A stretch of DNA of 32,070 nucleotides, taken from Erysipelotrichaceae bacterium. Its GTDB lineage: Bacteria; Bacillota_I; Bacilli_A; Erysipelotrichales; Erysipelotrichaceae. The position numbers and the translations under genes were made by a program. Position 1 is the first letter of the stretch. Every line of letters starts with the position of its first letter. The stretch is from positions 1 through 32,070 of the forward strand of contig CAAGJS010000104.1 of assembly GCA_900770275.1 (NCBI GenBank), read 5' to 3'. Positions 1 through 8,002 of the stretch are shown in pieces. The notes beneath the pieces are model-generated. The model saw only the letters and a program-made list of their open reading frames with translations, ran no database searches and was not told where the DNA came from.

Positions 1-1623
1 GTGCTTTCCCGTAATGCTCCGGCCTCTGAACTTCCGCGTCCCATCTCTTCCATGGCGGAAACAACGCTCTTTACCGGCGCTGCCCGGGAGCCTCACCTTG
101 GATCGGAGCTCTCAAAGGAGCTGGAGAGTGCCACATCCTGCGACCTTCTGATCTCCTTTGTGAAGTGGGGCGGACTGGTGCTTCTGATGCCGGCCCTCCG
201 TGCATTCTGCAACAGAGGTGGACATCTGCGCCTTATCACCACCACCTACATGGGTGCCACCGATGCCCGGGCGGTCGAGGAGATCTCGAAGCTTCCGAAT
301 ACCCAGATCCGGGTCAGTTACGACATCAAATCAACGAGACTCCATGCCAAGGCCTACATCTTCAAGCGGGATACCGGATATCACACGGCCTATGTTGGTT
401 CCTCGAACCTTTCCAAGGCTGCCGTTACAGACGGACTCGAGTGGAACTTAAAGCTCAGCGCGAAGGACCAGCCGGAGACGATGGCAAAGATCCTTGCCAC
501 CTTCGAGAGCTACTGGGCATCGCCGGAGTTTACGCTCTACGATGGTGCATCCTCTGCGGATCAGGAGCGCTTGCGCTCGAGTCTTCAGGCAGCGGGACTG
601 TCTCCTGTTCCCGGTACTTCCGGAAAGGTACGGACGTTCTTTGACCTGCAGCCCTATGCCTTCCAGCAGCAGATCCTCGATGCTCTGGAGGCGGACCGGT
701 GCGTCCGGCACGAGTACCGGAACTTGATCGTCGCAGCGACCGGTACCGGCAAGACCATGATCGCGGCCTTCGACTACCGGCGTTTTCGACAGGAGCACAA
801 GAGAGCAAGACTCCTGTTCGTTGCCCACCGCGAGGAGATCCTCACCCAGGCCCGGTATACGTTCCAGGAGGTGTTGAAAGACGCCAACTTCGGTCAGCTC
901 CTGGTCGGGGCCTATGAGCCGGATTCCATGGATGATCTGTTCGCATCCATACAGTCTGTGAACGCGAAGTCCCTTACCAATCTTCCTGCAGACTACTACG
1001 ACTACATCGTGATCGATGAGTTCCATCACGCCGCTGCGCCGACCTACCAGGCACTTCTTACGCACTTCAAGCCGCAGATCCTGCTTGGCCTTACTGCCAC
1101 CCCGGAGCGTATGGACGGTAAGAGTATCACCGACTACTTCGGTGGCCGCATCAGCGCCGAGATCCGTCTGCCCGAGGCCATTGAGAGGCAGCTCCTGTGC
1201 CCGTTCCACTACTTCGGTGTCACGGATCCCGTAAGCCTTGCCGGCATGACCTGGACAAGGGGTGGATATGAGGTGAAGGAGCTGAACAACGTCTACGTCT
1301 ATGACCAGGCGGTGGCAAAGAAGCGTGCGGATCTGGTGATCCAGGCCGTGACCACCTATGCCAGTGACCTGTCCGGCGTGAAGGGACTTGGTTTCTGTGT
1401 CTCCGTGGAGCACGCAAGGTTCATGGCCCAGTGCTTCAATGATGCCGGCATCCCCTCGATATCTCTGTCTGCACAAAGCCCTGATGACGAGAGGGAGAGT
1501 GCAAAGAAGAGACTGACAAGCGGAGAGCTGAAGTTCATCTTCGTGGTGGATCTCTACAACGAAATCGGGACTACAAAAGTGATACAAACACATTTACGAA
1601 ATTTCAAAAGAAATGCCGCATAA
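1..1623 (+). pseudogene. PLD-nuclease/DEAD-box helicase (DUF3427-type), both ends missing
   Basis: The reading frame is open from the first base, so the true N-terminus lies upstream of the window. The first part is a phospholipase D-like nuclease domain with H115-x-K117, SSNLS at 134-138 and E147. A superfamily 2 helicase core follows: Walker A AATGTGKT near 245-252, DEFHH near 339-343 and TATPERMDG near 365. Family members continue after the motif VVDLYNE with a GVDIP-type segment, an arginine-finger motif and a DUF3427 C-terminus. Here the match stops right after VVDLYNE (about base 1563) and the frame runs on for some 18 unrelated codons to a stop. The protein therefore lacks the end of helicase domain 2 and everything beyond. 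The most likely cause is insertion of the element to its right, with the missing 3' part perhaps beyond the window. Family members are often found in defence islands. The nucleic-acid-dependent ATPase/nuclease role is inferred from the motifs. Confidence 0.85.
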
Positions 1624-1626
1624 CAA

Positions 1627-1671
1627 GGCTTTTCCGGGGTTTGGGTGCCACCGGACAAGCCCTCTTTTTTT
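1627..1671 (+). terminator. Rho-independent terminator after the truncated helicase
   Basis: An 11-base arm (GGCTTTTCCGG, 1627-1637) pairs with CCGGACAAGCC (1651-1661) with one mismatch. The hairpin is followed by TCTTTTTTT. It lies just inside the presumed left edge of the inserted DNA and would stop rightward transcription coming from the broken helicase gene. Confidence 0.8.
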
Positions 1672-1772
1672 CTGTGAACGCTGATGGGAATTGGATTTAG
1701 CTTTTATCTAAAAAACGGTTCGTACCCTCCTAACGAACTGAACAGGATAAACGAAAATAATATATTCAGCAG

Positions 1773-1801
1773 TTGACAGTCAATTCAGCCTACTCTATCA
1801 T
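1773..1801 (+). promoter_or_regulatory. Sigma-A-type promoter of the restriction-modification region
   Basis: TTGACA at 1773-1778, a 17-base spacer, then TATCAT at 1796-1801. It is the only good promoter in the 330-base gap before the first gene of the block. Transcription would begin near 1808 and leave a leader of about 145 bases. Confidence 0.65.
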
Positions 1802-1839
1802 GAAAGTGTGATCCGGACAAAGGATCAGATCTTTTTCTA

Positions 1840-1895
1840 TGCCGACGTCCTGTCGGCAATATGCTCGCACGGGCATGTCATTCCTCATTCGAGGA
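1840..1895 (+). other. Structured 5' leader of the restriction-modification region
   Basis: The leader between the promoter and the 105-aa gene has two clean hairpins. TGCCGAC (1840-1846) pairs with GTCGGCA (1852-1858) around a 5-base loop, and TCCTC (1882-1886) pairs with GAGGA (1891-1895) around ATTC. No uracil run follows either, so they are not simple terminators. They may protect the mRNA or serve as a regulatory site. The rest of the gap shows nothing recognisable. Confidence 0.45.
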
Positions 1896-1951
1896 GAAAT
1901 CACCATTCTTGTTAATCTCTCTTATTTCATTTCTGAAGGAGGCACATCATC

Positions 1952-2269
1952 TTGAAATTCACTGAAAACATTTCTATAGACCGCGATTACTTTGAAGTTT
2001 TGGATATTCTGCCAGATCAGGTTGTGATCAAATCAAAATGCACGGGGCATACATGGCAGCTCGTTTTCAGGGGAGACCGTTACATAGATATTTACCACAA
2101 GCATAAAGACAGGGACAGCTTCCATTGGCACCAGAGCGTATTAACATTTCCGGATGCGGTAGATGAGATCAAAGGACACGATGAATTCCAACTTAATGGG
2201 CGCAGGCCTACGTATCTGGTGTATGCTAGAGATGGTATTTACAGAAATGGCAGACTTAAAAAGTACTAA
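1952..2269 (+). CDS. Hypothetical protein, 105 aa, first gene of the restriction block
   Basis: I do not recognise this family. The start is a TTG preceded by AAGGAGG (1936-1942) at a 9-base distance, the best site available. The product is small, mixed-charge and rich in aromatic and histidine residues (for example DSFHWHQS near the middle), with no membrane segment or signal peptide. It is about 46 bases upstream of the HNH nuclease gene and shares its direction and the upstream promoter, so the two are probably cotranscribed. Position suggests an accessory part of the HNH/restriction set, such as a control or immunity protein, but nothing in the sequence proves this. Confidence 0.6.
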   Translation: MKFTENISIDRDYFEVLDILPDQVVIKSKCTGHTWQLVFRGDRYIDIYHKHKDRDSFHWHQSVLTFPDAVDEIKGHDEFQLNGRRPTYLVYARDGIYRNGRLKKY

Positions 2270-2315
2270 TGATTTACTCTTATTGGCTGCAAGAAAATGA
2301 GGAGGGGACGCAACA

Positions 2316-3017
2316 GTGTACATTCCGAAGTTGGATCGATCTCCGAGATCGAGGGAGTATGAAGATTATAATGATAGTCAACGTGCAGCAGTTGTAAAAG
2401 CATGGCTGTTCGATGGTAAGCCGCACAGAGACATCGATAAAGACGTATTGCATCTGGACCCTGAATATTCCAGAGGATACCAATCTATGGGGATTCTCCA
2501 TTACCTTGGACTTAAGAAAGAGTTTCGTGGTATTTTTTTCGGAATGACAACCGAACAGGCAATAGATGAATTAAAAAATACGAATGACCCTGCGTATCAA
2601 TCTATAATCGATATCTTATCCGGTGATGGGGATGTTGTTGAGAAGCAGATGGAGAATGATATCGAATCGGAGAACGAGGACGTATACGAAGTTCATTCCG
2701 AAGGTCGCGCTACTCAGTATTACACCACGCGATATGAGCGTGATCCCCGTAATAGGAAAGCGGCGATCAGGATCCATGGCACAAAGTGTATGGCCTGCGG
2801 TTTTGACTTTGAAAAAGTGTATGGAGAAAGGGGAAAAGATTACATCGAGGTTCATCATGTGGTCCCTCTTGCATCTCGTGATGCTGAAACTGAAATCGAC
2901 CCGGAAAAGGATCTCATCGTTGTCTGCGCTAATTGTCACAGGATGATCCATCGTAAAAAGAATCAGGTGTTATCGCTGGAAGAGTTAAAACAAATCATTT
3001 CCGAAAATAAGAAGTAA
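2316..3017 (+). CDS. HNH endonuclease, 233 aa (McrA-like)
   Basis: The C-terminal third is an HNH nuclease domain: C158-x2-C161, the HH pair at 180-181 (EVHHVVPL), then C204-x2-C207-H208 and H212 in the segment CANCHRMIH. The cysteines should bind a structural zinc ion, and the histidines and N206 should bind the catalytic metal. Residues 1-130 form a separate, unrecognised N-terminal region that could recognise DNA, with an acidic linker at about 103-125. The start is GTG at 2316, set by a GAGGAGGGG site just upstream. Lying directly before a cytosine-5 methyltransferase cassette, it could be a modification-dependent (McrA-type) or site-specific restriction enzyme. It is followed by its own terminator, so it is a separate unit from the methyltransferase gene. 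Nuclease class is secure; target is not known. Confidence 0.85.
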   Translation: MYIPKLDRSPRSREYEDYNDSQRAAVVKAWLFDGKPHRDIDKDVLHLDPEYSRGYQSMGILHYLGLKKEFRGIFFGMTTEQAIDELKNTNDPAYQSIIDILSGDGDVVEKQMENDIESENEDVYEVHSEGRATQYYTTRYERDPRNRKAAIRIHGTKCMACGFDFEKVYGERGKDYIEVHHVVPLASRDAETEIDPEKDLIVVCANCHRMIHRKKNQVLSLEELKQIISENKK

Positions 3018-3179
3018 GTAACTAATTTTGGCCCATTTCCTGAAGAGAAACTATTCCTTTGGCTGAGTTTGTCTCTGAATGGCACTATTGGCGTTTACCA
3101 CAAGTATGGGTAGACGAACAGTGATGTTCTCTGGATTTTTGTATAAAACTGGCTGGCAATTGTTGGACCGGTTTATCAA

Positions 3180-3209
3180 GGATGTGGGAGTTGTCTCACG
3201 TCCTTTTTT
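3180..3209 (+). terminator. Terminator in the HNH-methyltransferase gap
   Basis: GGATGTG (3180-3186) pairs with CACGTCC (3197-3203), one wobble pair included, followed by TTTTTT. It lies about 160 bases after the HNH gene and separates it from the methyltransferase promoter. The remainder of the 3018-3431 gap contains no convincing gene. Confidence 0.7.
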
Positions 3210-3358
3210 ACGCTCACGTCTGAAGGAGGATAAGAGACGTTGTTTCAGTCCCTGTTCGGGAAATCCATTTCGCTTTTACTTGATATTTGCTGTTAGTGGA
3301 ATATCTGCTCACAACCGAAAATGGGGAAAAACCATGTACCTAAAATCACCCAGAATTA

Positions 3359-3387
3359 TTGTCAGAGATTACAGATTGCCTTATAAT
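3359..3387 (+). promoter_or_regulatory. Promoter of the methyltransferase-nuclease-Vsr operon
   Basis: TTGTCA at 3359-3364 and a consensus TATAAT at 3382-3387, separated by 17 bases. It lies about 45 bases upstream of the methyltransferase start. No inverted repeat typical of a C-protein box is obvious, so control may come from the ribbon-helix-helix-like N-terminus of the methyltransferase itself. Confidence 0.7.
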
Positions 3388-3431
3388 AGGATAATATCTG
3401 GTACAGAAATTATCCCAGAAAGGCGAAGAGC

Positions 3432-4586
3432 ATGTCAAAACAGGTGCACATCAGGTTGAACGAAGAAGTATACGATGTTCTTATGAAATTATCTAATAAA
3501 AGCAATGAATCAATTCAGGATACGGTCTCGTCTGCAGTCATGGACCTTGCTGGTAAAACAAAAATTGAGGAAGACAGAGACTACAATTTTACGTTCATTG
3601 ATTTATTCGCTGGTATAGGAGGAATGCGCATCGCTTATCAGAATGCGGGCGGCAAATGCGTTTACTCAAATGAATGGAACAAATACAGCCAGCAGACTTA
3701 TTTTGCAAATTTTGGGGAGCGTCCGGAAGGGGATATCACGAAAGTGGATGCGAGGGTGATCCCAGATCACGATATTCTTGTTGCTGGTTTTCCCTGCCAG
3801 CCGTTCTCTATAGCCGGTGTTTCCAAGAAAAACAGTCTCGGACGACCTACTGGTTTTGAGGATAAGACGCAGGGGACGCTGTTTTTTGATGTCTGCAGAA
3901 TTCTGAAGGCAAAGCGTCCCAAAGCGTTCATGCTAGAGAATGTAAAAAACCTTAAGAGTCATGACCATGGGCGTACATTCAAAGTGATTATGGAGTCGTT
4001 GGAGGAACTGAATTATCAGGTATTCTATGAAGTACTTGATGGACAGAATTATGTTCCGCAGCACAGAGAAAGAATCCTGATCGTCGGATTTGACAGGGAA
4101 CGTTATGGCTCGGATTTTTCTTTTGAATTTAAAATCACACCGAAATCTCCGAAGCCGGTGATGAAGGACATCCTCGAAACGGATGTTGATCCCAAATATA
4201 CCCTTTCAGATAAATTGTGGACTTACCTGCAGAATTATGCTGCAAAGCATCGCGCAGCAGGTAATGGCTTTGGTTATGGGATCGCAGATCCCGATGGAAT
4301 ATCCAGAACATTAAGCGCCCGGTATTACAAGGATGGCTCTGAAATCCTTATTGCGCAACCGGGGCGAAATCCGAGAAGACTTACACCAAGGGAATGTGCA
4401 AGACTGCAGGGATTTCCGGACAGCTTTAAAATTGTAGTCTCGGATACTCAGGCTTACAAACAGTTTGGAAATTCTGTGGTTGTTCCACTCATGGAGAATG
4501 TTGCCAAACTTGTTGTAGCTAAAATGAATGAACTTGATGCGGTGAAACTCTCTGACAGTCGACTGGATGCTCATGCCGCAGTATAG
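3432..4586 (+). CDS. dcm: DNA cytosine-5 methyltransferase, Dcm/M.EcoRII-like, with a ribbon-helix-helix-like N-terminus
   Basis: This enzyme methylates carbon 5 of cytosine in DNA and protects the cell from the neighbouring nuclease. Motif I is FIDLFAGIGG (55-64), motif IV is GFPCQPFS with catalytic C122, motif VI is ENV (169-171), motif VIII is QHRER (210-214), and motif X is QFGNSV (344-349). The target-recognition region lies between about 225 and 310. Sequence around motif VIII (QNYVPQHRERILIVGF) resembles Dcm and M.EcoRII, and the partner nuclease is EcoRII-like, so CCWGG with methylation of the inner C is the likely site. Residues 3-40 look like a ribbon-helix-helix DNA-binding unit (short strand KQVHIRLN, then two helices), which could let the enzyme repress its own operon. 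The 384-aa length is close to normal plus this extension. The nuclease gene follows after 8 bases. Confidence 0.93.
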   Translation: MSKQVHIRLNEEVYDVLMKLSNKSNESIQDTVSSAVMDLAGKTKIEEDRDYNFTFIDLFAGIGGMRIAYQNAGGKCVYSNEWNKYSQQTYFANFGERPEGDITKVDARVIPDHDILVAGFPCQPFSIAGVSKKNSLGRPTGFEDKTQGTLFFDVCRILKAKRPKAFMLENVKNLKSHDHGRTFKVIMESLEELNYQVFYEVLDGQNYVPQHRERILIVGFDRERYGSDFSFEFKITPKSPKPVMKDILETDVDPKYTLSDKLWTYLQNYAAKHRAAGNGFGYGIADPDGISRTLSARYYKDGSEILIAQPGRNPRRLTPRECARLQGFPDSFKIVVSDTQAYKQFGNSVVVPLMENVAKLVVAKMNELDAVKLSDSRLDAHAAV

Positions 4587-4594
4587 GAGGGAAT

Positions 4595-5842
4595 ATGGAC
4601 GCAGGTTTTCTCAACAAATATTTTTCTGCCGTTGCGGCCAAACACCTGTCTGCTGTCGAAGCCGACTCTGATGTGAGTGATCAGCATGAGTATAATGGTG
4701 TTTCTCTGCTGAAGAAAATGTTCGGAACCGATACACCCAAGAAAACCATTCCTACGGCTTTTCTATACCTTTCGGATGACGATGATGCAATCGAGGCAGA
4801 GGGCAGCCTGACATGGTATGATGCCCGTTATCGTAATCCGAACCGGACTGAATGGAGGCTTTATTATCCTACGAATGATGTGACATCAAGAGCGGAAAAG
4901 GGAGATACGCTGTTTATCTGCCTGAGACGGGATAATACCGTTCTGGATATCATTACCAAAAAAGAAAGCATCATCGAGAATCAGCTGTTCTGGCTGTTTA
5001 ATATCAGGCCAGATGAAAATTCTAACAGCTTTGTTGCCAATACAGACCTGACGAATCCTCCGTCGGCAAAGGTTGATTTTGCGGCCAGAATGATCCTCCA
5101 GAAAATCGGAGTTGAGATCCCACAAACAGAAGAAGACTTTACAGGCCTTCTTATTGACAGGTTCGGGTACTCATTTCCGACTACCAAGGAGTTCTCTGAA
5201 TTTTCACGTTCTACGGTTTCGGGTGCTGATCCTGTGGGAGATCCGGACGGCACACTGGTACTCTGGTATGACCGTGAAGAAACCCTGTTCATGAATATGG
5301 AGAAAATCATTATTCAGGAACGCCTCCGGAAGGGCTTTACGGATGGAGAGAATGTTGACGTTGACGGGTTTATAGCCTTTTCTCTGTCGGTCAATAACAG
5401 GAGAAAATCCCGCGCAGGCTTATCCTTCGAGAATAATCTTGAAGCCATATTCCGTGCAAACAATATCCGATATTCGCATACTCCAGTGACGGAGAACAGG
5501 TCCAAACCCGATTTCATATTTCCAAGTATTGAAATGTACAGGGATGAAAGTTACCCCGCTGAAAAGCTGACAATGCTTGGTGCCAAGACAACAGCAAAGG
5601 ACAGGTGGAGGCAGGTTCTCGAGGAAGCCGACAGAATTGAAAAGAAGCATCTCATTACACTTGAAGCCGCGATCAGCGAATACCAAACCGATGAGATGAT
5701 TAGCAGGAATCTTCAGCTGGTTGTACCTCACTCCATACAATCCACATTCACTGTGAAACAGCAGAGCTGGCTGTTCTCTGTCCGAGATTTTCTACACTTG
5801 GTTGAAGACAGGCAGAACTTTTATAATGACTGGGGCAATTAA
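4595..5842 (+). CDS. EcoRII-type restriction endonuclease, 415 aa
   Basis: The C-terminal half matches the EcoRII catalytic domain. KPDFIFP lies at 304-310, and the segment LGAKTTAKDRWRQVL (328-342) supplies lysines K331 and K335. Y315 lies 16 residues before K331, the same spacing as the Tyr-Lys-Lys catalytic set I recall for EcoRII (Y308, K324, K328). The N-terminal half (about 1-200) corresponds in length to the effector DNA-binding domain of EcoRII, and the total length is close to the roughly 400 residues of that enzyme. EcoRII cuts before CCWGG and needs a second, allosteric copy of the site. The same behaviour is inferred here. It lies between methyltransferase and vsr in one operon, with a GGAGG site 8 bases upstream of the ATG. 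No missing catalytic residue was seen, so it is probably active. Confidence 0.9.
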   Translation: MDAGFLNKYFSAVAAKHLSAVEADSDVSDQHEYNGVSLLKKMFGTDTPKKTIPTAFLYLSDDDDAIEAEGSLTWYDARYRNPNRTEWRLYYPTNDVTSRAEKGDTLFICLRRDNTVLDIITKKESIIENQLFWLFNIRPDENSNSFVANTDLTNPPSAKVDFAARMILQKIGVEIPQTEEDFTGLLIDRFGYSFPTTKEFSEFSRSTVSGADPVGDPDGTLVLWYDREETLFMNMEKIIIQERLRKGFTDGENVDVDGFIAFSLSVNNRRKSRAGLSFENNLEAIFRANNIRYSHTPVTENRSKPDFIFPSIEMYRDESYPAEKLTMLGAKTTAKDRWRQVLEEADRIEKKHLITLEAAISEYQTDEMISRNLQLVVPHSIQSTFTVKQQSWLFSVRDFLHLVEDRQNFYNDWGN

Positions 5843-5844
5843 CG

Positions 5845-6303
5845 ATGGCAGATATTAAGTCTGCCAAGGCACGAAGCAAAAACATGGCGGCCATTCACAG
5901 CAAGGACACCAAGGCAGAGATTGTTCTCCGAAAAGCTCTGTGGCATAAGGGATATCGATACAGAAAAAACGTGAATTCACTTCCCGGGAAACCGGATATA
6001 GTTCTTGCCAAGTATAGGATCTGTATTTTTGTGGACAGTGAGTTCTTTCACGGAAAAGGATTTAACGACGGGTACCAGAGCAGGAAATATACCAGTCTGA
6101 GAGAACAGCTGGAACACAGCAATCATCCCGGGTTTTGGCTTGAAAAAATTCAAAACAATATGAGTCATGACCTGAAGGTGAATGCAGAACTAAAGGGAAA
6201 AGGCTGGAAAGTACTGAGATTTTGGAGCAAGGATGTATTGGGTGATACAGGAAGATGTGTACAGACCATAGAGGAGGCCGTGTTGGATTCTAAATTGGAA
6301 TAA
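5845..6303 (+). CDS. vsr: Very short patch repair endonuclease (Vsr), 152 aa
   Basis: Vsr nicks next to T:G mismatches that arise when 5-methylcytosine deaminates, starting repair back to C:G. The family signature is clear: RSKNMAAIHSKDTK at 10-23, the segment LPGKPDIV with catalytic aspartate at position 51, and FWLEKI further on. The length of 152 aa is normal. It starts 2 bases after the nuclease stop codon, so translation is likely coupled. A Dcm-type methyltransferase with Vsr is a classic pairing. One difference stands out: where E. coli Vsr has a histidine- and cysteine-rich segment (CFWHHHHC), this protein reads EFFHGKGFND, so several zinc ligands of the E. coli enzyme are absent. This is a variant I have seen in Gram-positive Vsr proteins. 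Confidence 0.93.
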   Translation: MADIKSAKARSKNMAAIHSKDTKAEIVLRKALWHKGYRYRKNVNSLPGKPDIVLAKYRICIFVDSEFFHGKGFNDGYQSRKYTSLREQLEHSNHPGFWLEKIQNNMSHDLKVNAELKGKGWKVLRFWSKDVLGDTGRCVQTIEEAVLDSKLE

Positions 6304-6338
6304 GCGAAAGCGTTAGTAAAGAACCATGTTGCAGATGT

Positions 6339-6370
6339 ATGTTGCATCCTCATTACTGAAGATGCAACAT
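6339..6370 (+). terminator. Ten-base-pair hairpin downstream of vsr
   Basis: ATGTTGCATC (6339-6348) pairs perfectly with GATGCAACAT (6361-6370) around a 12-base loop, 36 bases after the vsr stop. There is no uracil run on either side, so it may protect the 3' end of the mRNA rather than act as a true terminator. The rest of the 6304-6569 gap shows nothing convincing. Confidence 0.4.
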
Positions 6371-6569
6371 TCTATCCTCTGGAGATATACGATTCTTGTT
6401 CGGATTCTCGCCGCATCCTCTCGAGAGTACATATCGTTATAAACGGAAACACACATGGCAAGAGGGTAAACATTTGCAGGCAGTAAGGGAGACATTTTGA
6501 TACGATAAGCAGCTTCGATTAAGACGCTGAAGCTAAGTTGACGGAAAATGATGAGGGCATGTTTTTTTG

Positions 6570-6598
6570 TTGACAAGCCTTTTTATTTTTGCTATATT
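6570..6598 (+). promoter_or_regulatory. Strong promoter of the XRE repressor gene
   Basis: TTGACA at 6570-6575, a 17-base spacer, and TATATT at 6593-6598. The -10 box touches the palindromic operator that begins at 6598, so a bound repressor would block this promoter. Confidence 0.85.
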
Positions 6599-6617
6599 GT
6601 TCGCATGGCAGCGAACA
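6598..6617. promoter_or_regulatory. Operator copy 1 (GTTCGC-N6-GCGAAC)
   Basis: A perfect palindrome, TGTTCGC then ATGGCA then GCGAACA. It starts at the last base of the -10 box and covers the expected transcription start. It is one of three copies in this module and is presumably the autoregulatory site of the XRE protein encoded directly downstream. Confidence 0.8.
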
Positions 6618-6668
6618 TGCAACTAAGTAAAAAATGTAAAAATGTAATAATGGGAAAAAGGTGAGATC

Positions 6669-7037
6669 ATGGAATATAAGAACTTTGGAGAATTTTTAAG
6701 TTCAAAGAGGAAAGAACACAATCTCACCCTGCGTAAAATGGCAGATCTACTGGGTATATCCGCTGCTTTCCTGACAGACGTTGAGAAAGACAGGAGAAAT
6801 CCTTTTGATCAGGACAAACTGGAAAGAATATCAGAGATCTTCCATTTGAGCGAGGATGAGCGTTCCCAGATGATGGACCTTGTCGGGGAAAAGAGGGATA
6901 CCGTCCCTCCCGATGTCCAGAGTTATGTTAAACCCCGCGCTTATGTCAGCGCAGCGCTGAGGACCGCTCGGGACCTTGACGCCAGCGAGGAAGATTGGCA
7001 GAAATTTGTAGATGATTTGAAAAGGCGAAAGGGGTAA
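6669..7037 (+). CDS. XRE-family transcriptional repressor, 122 aa
   Basis: Residues 7-60 form a Cro/CI-type helix-turn-helix (TLRKMADLLGISAAFLTDVEKDRRNP). The C-terminal 50 residues are likely for dimer formation and are not similar to the RecA-sensitive LexA-type domain, so SOS autocleavage is not expected. The start ATG follows AAAGGTGA at a suitable distance. The gene is preceded by a strong promoter overlapped by a perfect palindrome, a typical self-repressing layout. The ImmA/IrrE-type protease gene follows after 10 bases. In this pairing, as known from ICEBs1 and related elements, the protease removes the repressor on induction. It is probably the master repressor of the prophage, although the set could also have come in with the restriction cassette. 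Confidence 0.88.
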   Translation: MEYKNFGEFLSSKRKEHNLTLRKMADLLGISAAFLTDVEKDRRNPFDQDKLERISEIFHLSEDERSQMMDLVGEKRDTVPPDVQSYVKPRAYVSAALRTARDLDASEEDWQKFVDDLKRRKG

Positions 7038-7047
7038 AGCACCATCA

Positions 7048-7848
7048 ATGTACAAGCCGCAAATACGCAGGAAGAAGTCCGGGATACCCGTCCTCAGCAA
7101 AGATGAGATCGACGATATTGCTGAGAACTTGCTGGCTGATTACAATCCCGAATGGATCAAACACCCGCAGGAGATTGATATTGACCTCTTTGCGCAAGAG
7201 TACCTGAAAGCGGACCAAGATTTCCAGTACCTGTCACACAACGGCATCTATCTGGGAATGACTGTATTTAATGACAGTGACAGGATTGTAGTTTTTGATC
7301 CGGAAAAAGGTCAAGCGGATTATGTCAGTGAGAAGGCCCGTACGATAATTATAGATACGGGCCTTTTGGAAAGAGGACAGGAACACCGCTACCGTTTCAC
7401 TATGGGACATGAGTGCGGGCATCTCTACCTTCATCCGCAGTATTTCACCATAGACCCGAACCAGATGACTTTGGATATGTTCATGGATATGGGGCCCCAG
7501 AAGCCATCCTATATCGTTTGCCGTGAGGATATGTACAAACTGGGCGCAAAATCAAAAGTCTGGAATGACCGTAATACGCTGGAATGGCAGGCAAATTATT
7601 TTTCAGCGGCGATCCTGATGCCGCAGTCAATGGTAGCGGAACTTTACCGTCAGGAGCGAATGATGTACGGACGCGATCCCCGCATGATCCATCGATTGGC
7701 AGACGAGATTGAAAAGGTTTTTAACGTCTCCCATGAGTCATCGGTTTACCGTCTTCAGGACCTTGGTTATACAGAGGCGGGGTGTCTTGTCGGGGACAGG
7801 GCACTTGATTCACAAATTGAATGGGGCATGGAACAGGGTTTGATCTGA
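7048..7848 (+). CDS. ImmA/IrrE-family metallopeptidase, 266 aa
   Basis: The zinc protease motif HECGH lies at 121-125 (TMGHECGHLYLHP), and a downstream segment EWQANYFSAAILMP (about 180-193) is the usual third part of the family signature. Members cleave partner XRE repressors. In ICEBs1, ImmA cuts ImmR. The gene is 10 bases downstream of an XRE repressor and in the same transcript, so this repressor is the probable substrate. The length is within the normal range for cytoplasmic members. No transmembrane segment is seen. The residues after about 205 are less conserved and could sense the inducing signal. A terminator-like hairpin follows at 7856. Confidence 0.9.
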   Translation: MYKPQIRRKKSGIPVLSKDEIDDIAENLLADYNPEWIKHPQEIDIDLFAQEYLKADQDFQYLSHNGIYLGMTVFNDSDRIVVFDPEKGQADYVSEKARTIIIDTGLLERGQEHRYRFTMGHECGHLYLHPQYFTIDPNQMTLDMFMDMGPQKPSYIVCREDMYKLGAKSKVWNDRNTLEWQANYFSAAILMPQSMVAELYRQERMMYGRDPRMIHRLADEIEKVFNVSHESSVYRLQDLGYTEAGCLVGDRALDSQIEWGMEQGLI

Positions 7849-7855
7849 AAGCAGC

Positions 7856-7883
7856 GGGCCCGATTGCGGGTCCGTATATTTTT
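7856..7883 (+). terminator. Terminator after the ImmA-like gene
   Basis: GGGCCCG... stem: bases 7856-7862 pair with 7867-7873 (one wobble), with the uracil-rich tail ATATTTTTAC downstream. It separates the repressor/protease unit from the next unit and lies only a few bases before operator copy 2. Confidence 0.65.
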
Positions 7884-7891
7884 ACACTCGT

Positions 7892-7911
7892 TGTTCGCAA
7901 AATAGCGAACA
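7892..7911. promoter_or_regulatory. Operator copy 2
   Basis: TGTTCGC, AAAATA, GCGAACA: a perfect palindrome with the same arms and spacer length as the copy at the repressor promoter. It lies about 90 bases upstream of the 361-aa gene. No consensus promoter overlaps it, though a weak TACTAT lies near 7964. Confidence 0.75.
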
Positions 7912-8002
7912 CACCCCAAGAGGGCACAGTATGAATCGGTGTATCTACTAAATACATGCTATGGTACTATGCTGACATCAAGATATTGTGGAGGGCAAGT
8001 CA

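Noticed and set aside
448..1593. A 381-codon open frame on the reverse strand opposite the helicase gene
   Set aside because: It is a shadow of a well-supported helicase gene, has no ribosome site and no recognisable motif.
3079..3459. A 126-codon open frame in the HNH-methyltransferase gap
   Set aside because: It runs through a terminator and the methyltransferase promoter, has no good ribosome site, and its product looks random.
6313..6576. An 87-codon reverse frame before the repressor gene
   Set aside because: It would start at a TTG overlapping the -35 box of the repressor promoter and crosses a perfect hairpin; no family was recognised.
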